From Caldifarciminota bacterium (lineage in GTDB: Bacteria > Hydrothermota > UBA3072): a stretch of 64,000 bases of DNA. The stretch's first letter is position 1; the number at the start of each line of letters is the position of its first letter. The notes under the pieces are model-generated. The model searched no databases, was not told the origin of the DNA, and was given only the letters and a program-made list of their open reading frames with translations. Shown piece by piece: positions 8,769 through 16,246 of this stretch. The position numbers and the translations under genes are program-made. The stretch covers positions 1 through 64,000 of the forward strand of contig JAFGHJ010000027.1 in NCBI GenBank assembly GCA_016930175.1, given 5' to 3'.

Positions 8769-9290
8769 TTACAAATTAAATTTTATTCCGCCTCTTATAG
8801 GAATATTTGTGACTGATTCCGGGTCGGAAAATATCATTCCGTAGCCGACTTCTGCGAATATTCCCATCATGCCCATGCTGTAATTTGCTCCTGCGTAAGC
8901 GAGGAAACCGAAGTCGGTTGAACCCTCTGAGTCCGGAATATCTGTGCTGGCCATGCATAGTTGGCCACCTGCTCCAAGATAAAAACTCATAGGAGCACCC
9001 GGAAGAACCACATTATACTGACCGGCAAGAAGTATTATAATATCTGTAACTTTATAATCATCATAAGATTTCCATGCATATTCTCCGCCTGCGCGGAGAC
9101 CAATCGGTATACCGGGAAGAGAAAAATCAACTAAAGCGCCGATTGCCGGAAATGTTTCGGTTTCTGCGCCTTCTGCGCTGGATACCATCATCTCGATACC
9201 TCCGTGTATACCAACTCCGATACCTGTTGCGCCAGCTAAGAGTGGCATACTTACAAACAATAAGATTAAACACAAAGCTAACTTTTTCAT
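8769..9290 (-). CDS. Secreted outer-membrane beta-barrel protein (OmpA/OmpX-like fold), unknown role
   Basis: 173 residues with a clear signal peptide: MKKLALCLILLFVSMPLLAGA, cleavage probably after the LAG/A region. The mature part alternates short amphipathic strands with Gly/Ser/Asp turns and ends in a hydrophobic strand with a terminal FNL, the usual signature of small outer-membrane barrels of about eight strands. I cannot assign a specific function. It has its own promoter and a GGGAGG ribosome site and is followed by a strong terminator, so it is a single-gene unit. A similar small barrel gene lies just upstream on the same strand. It could instead be a periplasmic beta-rich protein. 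Confidence 0.7.
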   Translation of the reverse strand: MKKLALCLILLFVSMPLLAGATGIGVGIHGGIEMMVSSAEGAETETFPAIGALVDFSLPGIPIGLRAGGEYAWKSYDDYKVTDIIILLAGQYNVVLPGAPMSFYLGAGGQLCMASTDIPDSEGSTDFGFLAYAGANYSMGMMGIFAEVGYGMIFSDPESVTNIPIRGGIKFNL

Positions 9291-9321
9291 TAGACCTCCC
9301 TTTTGTAAGGTTTGTTTAGTT

Positions 9322-9349
9322 ATTATACGCTTTTAACCATAAATGTCAA
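9322..9349 (-). promoter_or_regulatory. Promoter of the barrel gene 8769-9290
   Basis: Read on the minus strand: TTGACA (9349-9344), a 16-base spacer, a perfect TATAAT (9327-9322), then about 30 bases of leader containing GGGAGG. Confidence 0.8.
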
Positions 9350-9399
9350 GGGTTTTCACGCGTTTTTTCTCTTTTTGCGGGGAACTATTAAAATTTTTT

Positions 9400-9474
9400 A
9401 AACCACGAAACACACAAAATACACTAAACCCCACCATCAATTAATTGATGTGTTTAAAAAATACACGAAAAAAC
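9400..9474. repeat. Dispersed intergenic repeat, copy 4, with perfect palindrome
   Basis: The segment at 9400-9428 matches the reverse complement of 10953-10981 at 26 of 29 positions. Beyond it lies the perfect 16-base palindrome CATCAATTAATTGATG (9435-9450), then further CACGAAA units. Confidence 0.7.
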
Positions 9475-9524
9475 AATCTTTGTTCGTTTCCATCTTAGTT
9501 TTTATAGTATCGCTTTTTTGTAAT

Positions 9525-9559
9525 AAAAAAAACGGAATTTTTTCAAATCCCGTTTTTTA
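9525..9559 (-). terminator. Rho-independent terminator of the barrel gene 9622-10089
   Basis: A-run plus ACGG-ATTT paired with AAAT-CCGT across one A/C mismatch, loop TTTC, T-run on either strand. It is placed downstream of the minus-strand gene that ends at 9622. Confidence 0.7.
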
Positions 9560-9580
9560 TTTTACTGACTTTAAGTAATA

Positions 9581-9616
9581 AAGGACAGATGGTGCCGAAA
9601 GTATATTTCTGTCCTT
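9581..9616 (-). other. Stem-loop just after the stop of 9622-10089
   Basis: AAGGACAGA (9581-9589) pairs perfectly with TCTGTCCTT (9608-9616) around an 18-base loop. Part of the loop is complementary to the 5' leader of the same gene. Confidence 0.5.
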
Positions 9617-9621
9617 ACTTA

Positions 9622-10089
9622 CTAAAAGTAGTGAACTGTACCCAGAACTACGTTAAGGGTATTGCTTCCCCCTTCTTCGAGACTTAAGGTAAACTGTCCG
9701 CCGACTCTCACTGCATTGTTTGGAGTTAAGAAAATCTCGATACCGCCGTCAATGGGAACAGCCATAATACCATCATAAGCAGTCATATATGTGAACGCTG
9801 CACCTAAATAAGCACCTAACATTGGGCTAAATGGTATGTGATACATAGCGCCGAGACCGAGTGCAAATTCCATATCTCCCCACTTGTAAAGACCCAGAAT
9901 AGCGTCTATCTCGAGACCATCCATTAGGAAATAACCGGCATTTACATCAACGCCAAATCCAAAGTCACCTTCGCCAAGGAAATCACTGGTTTCACCGGCC
10001 AGAACTGCTACGGATTTTGTGCCTGCCGGAATCTGCGCGAAGAGACCCAGCGCACAAACTAACATTAATACTACTAAAATTTTACGCAT
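9622..10089 (-). CDS. Small secreted beta-barrel-like outer-membrane protein, unknown role
   Basis: 155 residues. The signal peptide is MRKILVVLMLVCALGLFAQ (cleavage likely after Ala-Gln or nearby). The mature protein is made of short beta strands separated by Gly/Asp turns and ends in an aromatic residue (VHYF), as outer-membrane barrels do. No family name is recognised; an OmpW/OmpX-like barrel is the best guess. It sits upstream of a second small barrel gene but has its own promoter, leader and terminator, so the two are probably transcribed separately. The ribosome site AAGGAGGA lies 7 bases before the ATG. Confidence 0.65.
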   Translation of the reverse strand: MRKILVVLMLVCALGLFAQIPAGTKSVAVLAGETSDFLGEGDFGFGVDVNAGYFLMDGLEIDAILGLYKWGDMEFALGLGAMYHIPFSPMLGAYLGAAFTYMTAYDGIMAVPIDGGIEIFLTPNNAVRVGGQFTLSLEEGGSNTLNVVLGTVHYF

Positions 10090-10116
10090 AAAAAATTCCT
10101 CCTTAGTTTTCTTTTT

Positions 10117-10133
10117 AAGGCACCATCCGCCTT
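10117..10133 (-). other. Small leader hairpin of the 9622-10089 mRNA
   Basis: AAGGC/GCCTT stem with a 7-base loop in the 5' untranslated leader. The segment GGCACCATC at 10119-10127 is the exact reverse complement of 9588-9596 in the 3' leader. Confidence 0.35.
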
Positions 10134-10143
10134 TTATAAAAGA

Positions 10144-10171
10144 AATATACGAAAAAAAACATTTTAGTCAA
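10144..10171 (-). promoter_or_regulatory. Promoter of the barrel gene 9622-10089
   Basis: Minus strand: TTGACT (10171-10166), a 16-base spacer, TATATT (10149-10144), then a leader of about 45 bases with AAGGAGGA. Confidence 0.75.
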
Positions 10172-10214
10172 GGGTAAAAATACAAATAAATCTAAAGTTT
10201 GCATTATATACAGC

Positions 10215-10242
10215 TTGATTTTAGTAAAAACTTATATAGAAT
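10215..10242 (+). promoter_or_regulatory. Promoter of the pgeF-like gene, leaderless spacing
   Basis: TTGATT (10215-10220), a 16-base spacer, TAGAAT (10237-10242), then only 6 bases before the ATG at 10249. There is no Shine-Dalgarno sequence. Confidence 0.5.
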
Positions 10243-10248
10243 TAAAAC

Positions 10249-10917
10249 ATGGCAGAATTGCCAAAATGGCAAAAAAAAACAAAAAATAAAAAAATATGGT
10301 ACGAATTTTCTTTTAATCCAAAAGTAAAGATATTTCAGGGGACCAGGTATTTTAACCCTTTATGTGAACTCAACGGAGAATTTATGGACCTTATACAGAT
10401 TCATTCTTCTGTTATTCATAAAGCGAGAAAGGATATAAAACTTGTGGGGGATGGATTTTTTACAGATAAGAAAGGATTTAATTTGTCCATAAGAACTGCG
10501 GATTGTCTTCCCATGATTTTTTATCATCCGAAAGAGGAAATACTTGCGCTCCTGCATGCGGGATGGAAAGGGACTGCTCTTTTGATCGCTAAAAAGTTTT
10601 TGTTAAATATGAAAGAATTATATAACCTTGAATTTAAAGATTGGGAAGTTGCGCTGGGTCCTTGTATTGATTTTTTGAATTACGAAGTGGGGAAGAGGGT
10701 TTTCGAATTTTTCGATAAGTTTAATATTGATGGTATAAAAAAGAAAAATGATCGCTATTTTCTCGACCTTGAAGAAGCCAATATCGGGATTATTAAGAAA
10801 TACGGAATAGTCAAAATTTATCCGTTTCCTGAAAAAACTTATACCTCAAAGCTTTTTTATTCATACAGAAAAGGCGATACGGAAAGAAATATAACCGTTG
10901 GAGTTATAGAATCGTGA
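10249..10917 (+). CDS. YfiH/PgeF-family (multicopper oxidase-like) protein
   Basis: Single-domain protein of the DUF152/YfiH family (PgeF, peptidoglycan editing factor; members also act as purine nucleoside phosphorylase or laccase in vitro). The conserved metal-site pieces are visible: IQIHSSVIH near residues 49-57, RTADCLPMIFY near 83-93, LLHAGWKGTAL near 100-110 and the C-terminal FYSYRKGDTERN near 204-215. At 222 residues it is slightly short, with a compact N-terminus. It stands alone between repeat elements and probably has a leaderless transcript, so context does not help with function. Which of the described activities applies is open. Confidence 0.85.
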   Translation: MAELPKWQKKTKNKKIWYEFSFNPKVKIFQGTRYFNPLCELNGEFMDLIQIHSSVIHKARKDIKLVGDGFFTDKKGFNLSIRTADCLPMIFYHPKEEILALLHAGWKGTALLIAKKFLLNMKELYNLEFKDWEVALGPCIDFLNYEVGKRVFEFFDKFNIDGIKKKNDRYFLDLEEANIGIIKKYGIVKIYPFPEKTYTSKLFYSYRKGDTERNITVGVIES

Positions 10918-10952
10918 TATAGGATTTGGGATTTAGGAAAAAATAATAAAAA

Positions 10953-11052
10953 TTTAGTGTATTTCGTGTATTTAGTGGTTTCTAATTCTTGGTGTGGTGG
11001 GGTCTAAAACAAATATAATTTTTTTTGTTGTTTTTCTCTGTGTCTCTGTGGC
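10953..11052. repeat. Dispersed intergenic repeat, copy 5
   Basis: Left block at 10953-10981 (GTGTATTT/CGTGTATTT/AGTGG units), a G-rich block with TCTAAAACAA (10989-11012) and a right block CTCTGTGTCTCTGTGGC (11036-11052). It is preceded by the short direct repeat GGATTTGGGATTTAGG (10922-10937). Here both blocks point the same way, unlike copy 1. Confidence 0.65.
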
Positions 11053-11083
11053 AAAAATGTGGGGTGGAAGGGAAGAAACGAAG

Positions 11084-11111
11084 TTGACTTATGGCTTTTT
11101 CAGTTTATCTT
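11084..11111 (+). promoter_or_regulatory. Promoter of mazG, leaderless spacing
   Basis: TTGACT (11084-11089), a 16-base spacer, TATCTT (11106-11111), then 7 bases before the ATG at 11119. No ribosome site. Confidence 0.6.
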
Positions 11112-11118
11112 TCTTTCT

Positions 11119-11832
11119 ATGAACAATTTTATAGAACTCATTAAAACTTTGAGAAAAAAATGTCCCTGGGATAGAGAGCAAACTCTAAAAAGCCTTATTC
11201 CTCAACTTATAGAAGAAGTTTACGAGCTTGATGCCGAAGTATCAGGTGATAATCTTGAAAAAATTATTGAGGAGTTTGGAGATGTTTTTCTTACGGTTTT
11301 TATGATGGGAGTTATATTGGAAGAGAAAGGAATCACTTTTGATAAAATAATAGATAAAACTTCAAAAAAGATGATTGCGCGTCATCCTCATGTTTTTAGC
11401 GGAGAAGTGGCAAATTCTGCTGAAGAAGTATTGGAAAATTGGGATAAAAGAAAGGGTAAAAAATGGAAGGTTGGACACGGTTTGCCTGCGCTTTTGAGGT
11501 CTTCTAAAATTCAAAAAAGAGCTTCACGAAAGGGATTTGATTGGGAAGATATAAGAGGAGTTTACGAAAAAATAAACGAAGAACTTGAGGAGCTCAAGAA
11601 TTCGAAAAGAGAAGAAGAAAAAGTGGAAGAATTGGGAGATATATTATTTGCGGCAGCTCACCTGGGCAATTTTCTAAATATAAATCCCGAAATGGCTCTA
11701 GAGAGAGCAAATAATAAATTTGAAACTCGTTTCCAAAAATTGGAAGATGTGTTAAAAGGCAGAAAATTTAGTGATTTATCTATGCAGGAACTCGAGGAAA
11801 TTTGGCAGAAAACCAAGAATATTAATGAATAA
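11119..11832 (+). CDS. mazG: Nucleoside triphosphate pyrophosphohydrolase MazG
   Basis: Hydrolyses (d)NTPs to monophosphate and pyrophosphate and is thought to clean damaged nucleotides from the pool; cytosolic. From the ATG at 11119 the protein has 237 residues with two tandem MazG helical repeats. The first shows the CPWDREQT signature (about 14-21) and metal-binding EEVYEL and EEFGDVF. The second shows EELEEL and EELGDILFAAAHL. An in-frame upstream ATG at 11059 lies in the repeat element and before the promoter, so the shorter start is chosen. The promoter sits so close that the mRNA should be leaderless. The propeller gene starts 12 bases after it with its own AAGGAGG site, so the two are probably co-transcribed. 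Confidence 0.92.
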   Translation: MNNFIELIKTLRKKCPWDREQTLKSLIPQLIEEVYELDAEVSGDNLEKIIEEFGDVFLTVFMMGVILEEKGITFDKIIDKTSKKMIARHPHVFSGEVANSAEEVLENWDKRKGKKWKVGHGLPALLRSSKIQKRASRKGFDWEDIRGVYEKINEELEELKNSKREEEKVEELGDILFAAAHLGNFLNINPEMALERANNKFETRFQKLEDVLKGRKFSDLSMQELEEIWQKTKNINE

Positions 11833-11844
11833 AAAGGAGGAAGT

Positions 11845-13875
11845 TTGCTTATATTTTTACTCTCTATAGCAGTCAGTGCAAGTGACCTTCATTTGAGAAT
11901 GAATCTGTTTAATAAAAGTGTGTATTCAGATAATTTTTATATTTCAACTGATGATGGAGGTCTGCTTTCTTTTGATCCCGAGGACAGCAGTTGGAATTGG
12001 GTAAATTCTATTTCCGGTCTTCCAAGTAATAGAACAAAAGATCTTTTTCTGCGAGGAGATTCGGTTTTCGTTTTATCGAGTGGAGGTATTTCAATATTCA
12101 ATAAAGATCTAAATTTTATAAAATTTCAGAATTTTAATCCTCTTTTTTTTACTGATACTGCTCCTAATTGCATTTATGTACATGGGAACAATGTAATTCT
12201 GGGAGGAGAAAACAGCATTCAATGGTTCGATTTAAATCATTTTGGTAATCTTTCTCGTGTTGTAGAACACGAAAATTATAATTTTGGGGTTTTTGAAATT
12301 TTGTCTTCCGATACCTGCTATTTATTAGGAACCAGTAGAGGAGTTTTTAGAGTTGATTCCGATTTCAAAGACACTACTCTTCTTGACTCTTCCGGGGAAA
12401 CTTATTCTCTATTTGTTACCGGCTACTCAATATGGGCAGGAGGTAGCTGGGGTTGCAAAGAAATTACAGGCGATTCAGCGGTTTTTTCAGAAGATACTGT
12501 TTGGTCTATCAAAGAAATTGACGAGGATATTTATATAGCAGCTAAAAATGGTCTTTACAGGTATGAAGGAGATTGGAAGAGAATTCATGGGGGAGATGTG
12601 CGCGGAGTTGCCAGAGTTTTACCTGATAATTTAAGGGTTTCGGTTGTCAGAGGAAATGGGCTTTTATTTGTGGGGCCATGGAGTTATATTTACCCCCCCG
12701 GACTCGTTTCGAATATGGTAACCGATTTGGTACAAACTCCGGACGGGAAAATCTATATGTCTTATAAGCATACCCGAAGAATTTCGGTTTTCGACGGTAT
12801 TAGCTGGCAAACTTTTAATAATGGAAATTCCTGGGGGTTACCCGGTGGTTATCTTTTTAATATGGAGTCCGATTCCGAAGGCAGGATATATTTTGGGTTC
12901 TGGTATTCCTATCAGGTGCCTATTTTGTTTTGCTGGGATACACAAAATGATACTATGCCTAGACCCATAGACCTTCCAGTTTCCGCGACTACTGTTACCG
13001 GTATGTTAATAGACAGTAATGATGATTTATGGGTTGGTCTTTATCGAACTTCCGCATACGGCCTGGGCAATTGGGTTCTAAAAATGCATCTAGTAAATGA
13101 AGATTCTCTTGAATGGACCATATATCAGGATCCCGAAATGGTATGGAAAAGGGTTTTTGCAGAAGGTGAGGAAGGTGTATATTGCGGAAATTCTCCGACT
13201 GATGGAGGAGCGGGCATTCATGTTTTATATGATAATGGAACATTTGAAGAAGTGGTGGGTGAGCTTGGTTCAAGCACGATTTCGATGTGTGCAGACCTTA
13301 AAGGTAATATATGGGCTGGTTTGGAAGATAAGCTTGTTTATATTTCCGATAATAGTGTAGAAAGAGTAGAAATCTCGAGAAGATTTGAGGGGCTAACCGT
13401 TGATTTTCAGGGAGGCTTATGGTGTTATAATACAACAGAGGGATTAAGTTATCGTAATCCTGAAGGGGATTGGGAATCTTTACCCCAGGAGGTAAGAGAA
13501 ATACAGCCTTTTTCCTTGAAAGATATTGTTTCACCGCTTCATTTTACTGAGAACAGAAATCTTTTTGTGTGTACTTATAATGGTTTGTATGAATTTGACC
13601 TTGATTTTAATATTCCTGATTCTGGAGAAATTATCGTTTATCCTAATCCATTTAATTATGAGGAACATAATCAATTAACCTTCTCGGCAAAGGATCTTGG
13701 TGATAAGGATATATTAATTTATGATGTAATAGGTGATTTAAAAGGAGAATATGAAGTGCCATCTGGAAATAATGTCTTTTCAATTGATATTGATTTGTCT
13801 TCAGGTTTATATTTGTATTTTGTAACTGAAGAAGGAAAGGCGATTTATAAAGGCAAATTCGTGGTTGTCCGTTAA
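11845..13875 (+). CDS. Secreted beta-propeller protein with type IX-like C-terminal sorting domain
   Basis: 676 residues. TTG start behind AAGGAGG, signal peptide MLIFLLSIAVSA, then a long series of short repeats with W-aromatic and GG-turn patterns resembling the two-component-regulator propeller (Kelch/Reg_prop type) blades. Examples are GIYYDPEDSSWNW-type blades and the pattern NDDLWVGL near residue 393. The last 80 or so residues open with YPNPFN and run through a conserved-looking beta sandwich ending in GKFVVVR, the form of T9SS-type C-terminal domains that route proteins to the cell surface. No kinase or enzyme domain follows the propeller. The exact ligand or role is unknown. It supports the presence of a type IX-like secretion route in this organism. 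Confidence 0.75.
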   Translation: MLIFLLSIAVSASDLHLRMNLFNKSVYSDNFYISTDDGGLLSFDPEDSSWNWVNSISGLPSNRTKDLFLRGDSVFVLSSGGISIFNKDLNFIKFQNFNPLFFTDTAPNCIYVHGNNVILGGENSIQWFDLNHFGNLSRVVEHENYNFGVFEILSSDTCYLLGTSRGVFRVDSDFKDTTLLDSSGETYSLFVTGYSIWAGGSWGCKEITGDSAVFSEDTVWSIKEIDEDIYIAAKNGLYRYEGDWKRIHGGDVRGVARVLPDNLRVSVVRGNGLLFVGPWSYIYPPGLVSNMVTDLVQTPDGKIYMSYKHTRRISVFDGISWQTFNNGNSWGLPGGYLFNMESDSEGRIYFGFWYSYQVPILFCWDTQNDTMPRPIDLPVSATTVTGMLIDSNDDLWVGLYRTSAYGLGNWVLKMHLVNEDSLEWTIYQDPEMVWKRVFAEGEEGVYCGNSPTDGGAGIHVLYDNGTFEEVVGELGSSTISMCADLKGNIWAGLEDKLVYISDNSVERVEISRRFEGLTVDFQGGLWCYNTTEGLSYRNPEGDWESLPQEVREIQPFSLKDIVSPLHFTENRNLFVCTYNGLYEFDLDFNIPDSGEIIVYPNPFNYEEHNQLTFSAKDLGDKDILIYDVIGDLKGEYEVPSGNNVFSIDIDLSSGLYLYFVTEEGKAIYKGKFVVVR

Positions 13876-13879
13876 TTAT

Positions 13880-13963
13880 GCCACAAAGGCACAAAGACAC
13901 TAAGGGTTTAAGATTTGATAAAAAAAATTTCTTTTTTTCTTGGAGCCTTGGTGCCTTCGTGGC
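13880..13963. repeat. Dispersed intergenic repeat, copy 6 (inverted arms, 8-base units)
   Basis: Left arm 13880-13905 with CACAAAGG/CACAAAGA/CACTAAGG units exactly 8 bases apart. Right arm 13946-13963 (CCTTGGTGCCTTCGTGGC) is nearly its reverse complement. A foldback hairpin is possible. Confidence 0.75.
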
Positions 13964-13981
13964 TGAGTTCATCTTTTTTAC

Positions 13982-14009
13982 TTGACAAAAGACAGCTGTA
14001 TTCTATAAT
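13982..14009 (+). promoter_or_regulatory. Promoter of 14016-14603 (purE/purC unit), leaderless spacing
   Basis: Perfect TTGACA (13982-13987), a 16-base spacer, perfect TATAAT (14004-14009) and 6 bases to the ATG at 14016. No ribosome site. Confidence 0.8.
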
Positions 14010-14015
14010 AAAAAT

Positions 14016-14603
14016 ATGAATGAAAATAAAAAAATATCGGAAGAGAAGTTTCAACGTTTAACTGCTTTAATGTTCAATTTACCTTACCAGGATGAATTCC
14101 GGAGAGTTAAGGTGAAAACAAAAGAATTAGATATATTTCTAAAAGAAGTCGCTGAAGGCGAGATAGAAGACAGTAAAGAGTTTCTAAGAGAAGGACTCAA
14201 GAGAACTATTACTCCTCTTTTACTTTCAATAATCAAAGAAAAATTAAGAAGGTTCGCGGAGAAGTATAGAGATAATCCGGAAGGTGAAGCGGCATTAATG
14301 GTACTTCACTTTTTATATAATAGTTATCCTCTGGATACGAATGCCTTTTTCATTGTTGTTTTTATAAGAAGTGCCCTTAATAGACCTCTTGCAGATAATA
14401 GTAAAGTATGGGCTTTTCTATACGAATTTTTACCTAAAAAAATTGAAACAGGTGATACCGAGACTGTAGAAAAACCTAAGTTTAAAAATATTTCAGGTAA
14501 GGACTTTGAAGAAAAAGAGTCCGGACTTTTGACGCCGAAGGAAAAAAGACTGGAAGGAAAAACAAAACCAAGAATTGTAATACCTGGTGGAGGTAATAAA
14601 TAA
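14016..14603 (+). CDS. Unrecognised cytosolic protein, first gene of the purE-purC unit
   Basis: 195 residues that I do not recognise. It is charged and probably mostly helical up to about residue 140 (many Lys/Glu, LLLSIIKEKLRRFAEKY), with a short hydrophobic stretch near 100-125 (TNAFFIVVFIRSAL) that is too broken to be a clear membrane helix. The tail (about 145-195) is Lys/Glu-rich, looks disordered and ends in PGGGNK. There is no signal peptide. A consensus promoter lies 6 bases upstream of the ATG, so its mRNA should be leaderless. purE begins 5 bases after its stop, so it is the head of a purE-purC operon. A link to purine synthesis is only positional. Confidence 0.6.
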   Translation: MNENKKISEEKFQRLTALMFNLPYQDEFRRVKVKTKELDIFLKEVAEGEIEDSKEFLREGLKRTITPLLLSIIKEKLRRFAEKYRDNPEGEAALMVLHFLYNSYPLDTNAFFIVVFIRSALNRPLADNSKVWAFLYEFLPKKIETGDTETVEKPKFKNISGKDFEEKESGLLTPKEKRLEGKTKPRIVIPGGGNK

Positions 14604-14608
14604 TAATT

Positions 14609-15079
14609 ATGGCTAAAATTTTGATTGTTATGGGTTCCGCGAAAGATCTGGATTTTGCAAAACAAATCGAAAAAGTTGCAAAAAATTTTGGAGTTCAGTG
14701 TGAGTTGAGAATTGCCTCTGCCCACAAAACTCCAGATAAAGTTATTAAAATAATAAAAGAAAACGAGGAGAAGGAAATTGTTTACATTACTATTGCAGGG
14801 AAAAGCAATGCTTTAAGTGGTTTTATTGATGCTAACACTACTAAACCTGTGATAGCTGCACCCCCATATTCGGACAAATTCGGAGGAGTAGATATTTTTT
14901 CGAGCCTCAGGATGCCAAGCGGGGTAGCCCCTATGGTTGTGCTTGGCGCTGAACAGGCTGCGCTCTCTGCCGTAAAAATACTTGCGCTTGAGAGCAAAAG
15001 TTTGCAGGAAAAGATATTGAAGTATCAGGAAGCGTATAAGAAAGATATTGAAAAGGAGGATAAAAAAATCAATGGGTAG
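14609..15079 (+). CDS. purE: AIR carboxylase PurE, class II type
   Basis: Purine biosynthesis enzyme forming carboxyaminoimidazole ribotide (CAIR). The nucleotide-binding pieces VMGSAKDLDFA (8-18) and ASAHKTPDKV (37-46) are present. The later loop reads AGKSNALSGFID instead of the AGGAAHLPG form of class I PurE. The SNALSGF loop is the mark of class II enzymes (as in Treponema and animal PAICS), which carboxylate AIR directly with CO2 and need no PurK. At 156 residues the length is normal. It follows an unrecognised gene by 5 bases and overlaps purC by 8 bases, so supply of CAIR and its use by PurC are coupled. Confidence 0.9.
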   Translation: MAKILIVMGSAKDLDFAKQIEKVAKNFGVQCELRIASAHKTPDKVIKIIKENEEKEIVYITIAGKSNALSGFIDANTTKPVIAAPPYSDKFGGVDIFSSLRMPSGVAPMVVLGAEQAALSAVKILALESKSLQEKILKYQEAYKKDIEKEDKKING

Positions 15080-16079
15080 CGTAAAAAATCTTTCTGTTGT
15101 TGAAGAACCCACAGAAAGTAAATCAGGGTTTGGTTTGTTCGAATTTTCTGATAGGTATTCGGTTTTCGATTGGGGAGAGATGCCGGATCATATTCCAAAT
15201 AAAGGTTCGTCTCTCGCAATTATTACTTCACATTTCTTCGAAATTTTAAGAAAAAGAGCTATTCCCAATCATTATCTTGGAGTTGTTGTTGATGGGGGGA
15301 CTTTTGATTTTAATAAGATAGACAAACCTTTTAATACAATTAAGGTTAAGCTTGTTCGTGTTATAAAACCTGAGATAAAAAATAAATTATATGATTACTC
15401 GGTTTATAAAAATATTTCAAAAAACTTTCTTGTTCCTATGGAGTGTATTTACAGAAATTCTGTACCAGAAGGTTCTTCTTTCTGGGAGAGATACAATAAA
15501 GGAGAGATTAAGTACGAGTACGATATAACTCCTAATGTTCCCTTAGAGAGACCCATTCTTGATGTGTCTACAAAGTTAGAAGAAACAGACAGATATATGT
15601 CCTGGGACGAAGCAAAAAAAATATCTAATTTAGACTCCGACCAGATCGAGGAAATAAAGAGTTTGCTATCAAATGTTAGCAATATTATTACGGAGGAAAC
15701 AAAAAGAGTCGGTATTATTAATCAGGACGGTAAATTAGAATTTGCAATAGATGATAAGGGTTTTATTATGGTTGTTGATGCTTTAGGAACTCTTGACGAG
15801 TGTCGTTTTCTCTTTAATGAAATTGCTTTGAGCAAGGAAATATTACGTAAACACTACAGAAAGTCAAAATGGTATAAAGAAGTTAAGAAAGCAAAAGATA
15901 AGAATGTAAAAGATTGGAAGTCTCTTGTTAAGATAAAACCAGAACCTTTACCAAAAGATTTGAAAAAAGCTGTTTCGGGGATGTACCAGTCTGTGGCTAA
16001 TTTGATTTCAGGAAAGGATTTTTTTGACGTGCCATCATTGGATAAAATAGTTAAGAAATTATCGAAACTTGTTGATTGA
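15072..16079 (+). CDS. purC: SAICAR synthetase PurC
   Basis: Joins aspartate to CAIR with ATP to give SAICAR, the step after PurE. SGFGLFEFSDRYSVFDWGEM (about 17-36) is the typical N-terminal strand and ATP-site entry of SAICAR synthetases, with DHIPNKG following. The C-terminal half keeps a DALGTLDECRF region that replaces the usual substrate-site stretch. I start at the ATG at 15072, served by AAGGAGG at 15053-15059; an upstream TTG would place the ribosome site inside the coding region. The product has 335 residues, longer than the 240 of E. coli PurC and closer to the long archaeal/Thermotoga-like form. It overlaps purE by 8 bases and is the last gene of the unit. Confidence 0.88.
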   Translation: MGSVKNLSVVEEPTESKSGFGLFEFSDRYSVFDWGEMPDHIPNKGSSLAIITSHFFEILRKRAIPNHYLGVVVDGGTFDFNKIDKPFNTIKVKLVRVIKPEIKNKLYDYSVYKNISKNFLVPMECIYRNSVPEGSSFWERYNKGEIKYEYDITPNVPLERPILDVSTKLEETDRYMSWDEAKKISNLDSDQIEEIKSLLSNVSNIITEETKRVGIINQDGKLEFAIDDKGFIMVVDALGTLDECRFLFNEIALSKEILRKHYRKSKWYKEVKKAKDKNVKDWKSLVKIKPEPLPKDLKKAVSGMYQSVANLISGKDFFDVPSLDKIVKKLSKLVD

Positions 16080-16098
16080 TAAATACTTATAGATAATA

Positions 16099-16243
16099 GT
16101 ACGCAGATAAACGCAGATTAATAGGGATATTTCTTTTTTATATTATATATAGAGAGAAAAAGTATTTATAAGTTGAAATCGACAATTGACTAATTTTGGG
16201 GAGGGGCAATCCAAATCTTAAAAATCTGAGTAAATCTGCGTCC
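16099..16243. repeat. Dispersed intergenic repeat, copy 7 (inverted arms, CGCAGAT subtype)
   Basis: Left arm 16099-16126 with ACGCAGATAA/ACGCAGATTA units. Right arm 16221-16243 (AAAATCTGAGTAAATCTGCG plus TCC) is its approximate reverse complement. It lies between two convergent operons. The G-rich block GGGGAGGGG (16198-16206) sits inside. Confidence 0.7.
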
Positions 16244-16246
16244 TAA

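Noticed and set aside
11059-11118. Upstream 20-codon extension of MazG
   Set aside because: It lies in the repeat element and starts before the -35 box of the likely promoter; the family domain begins right after the ATG at 11119.
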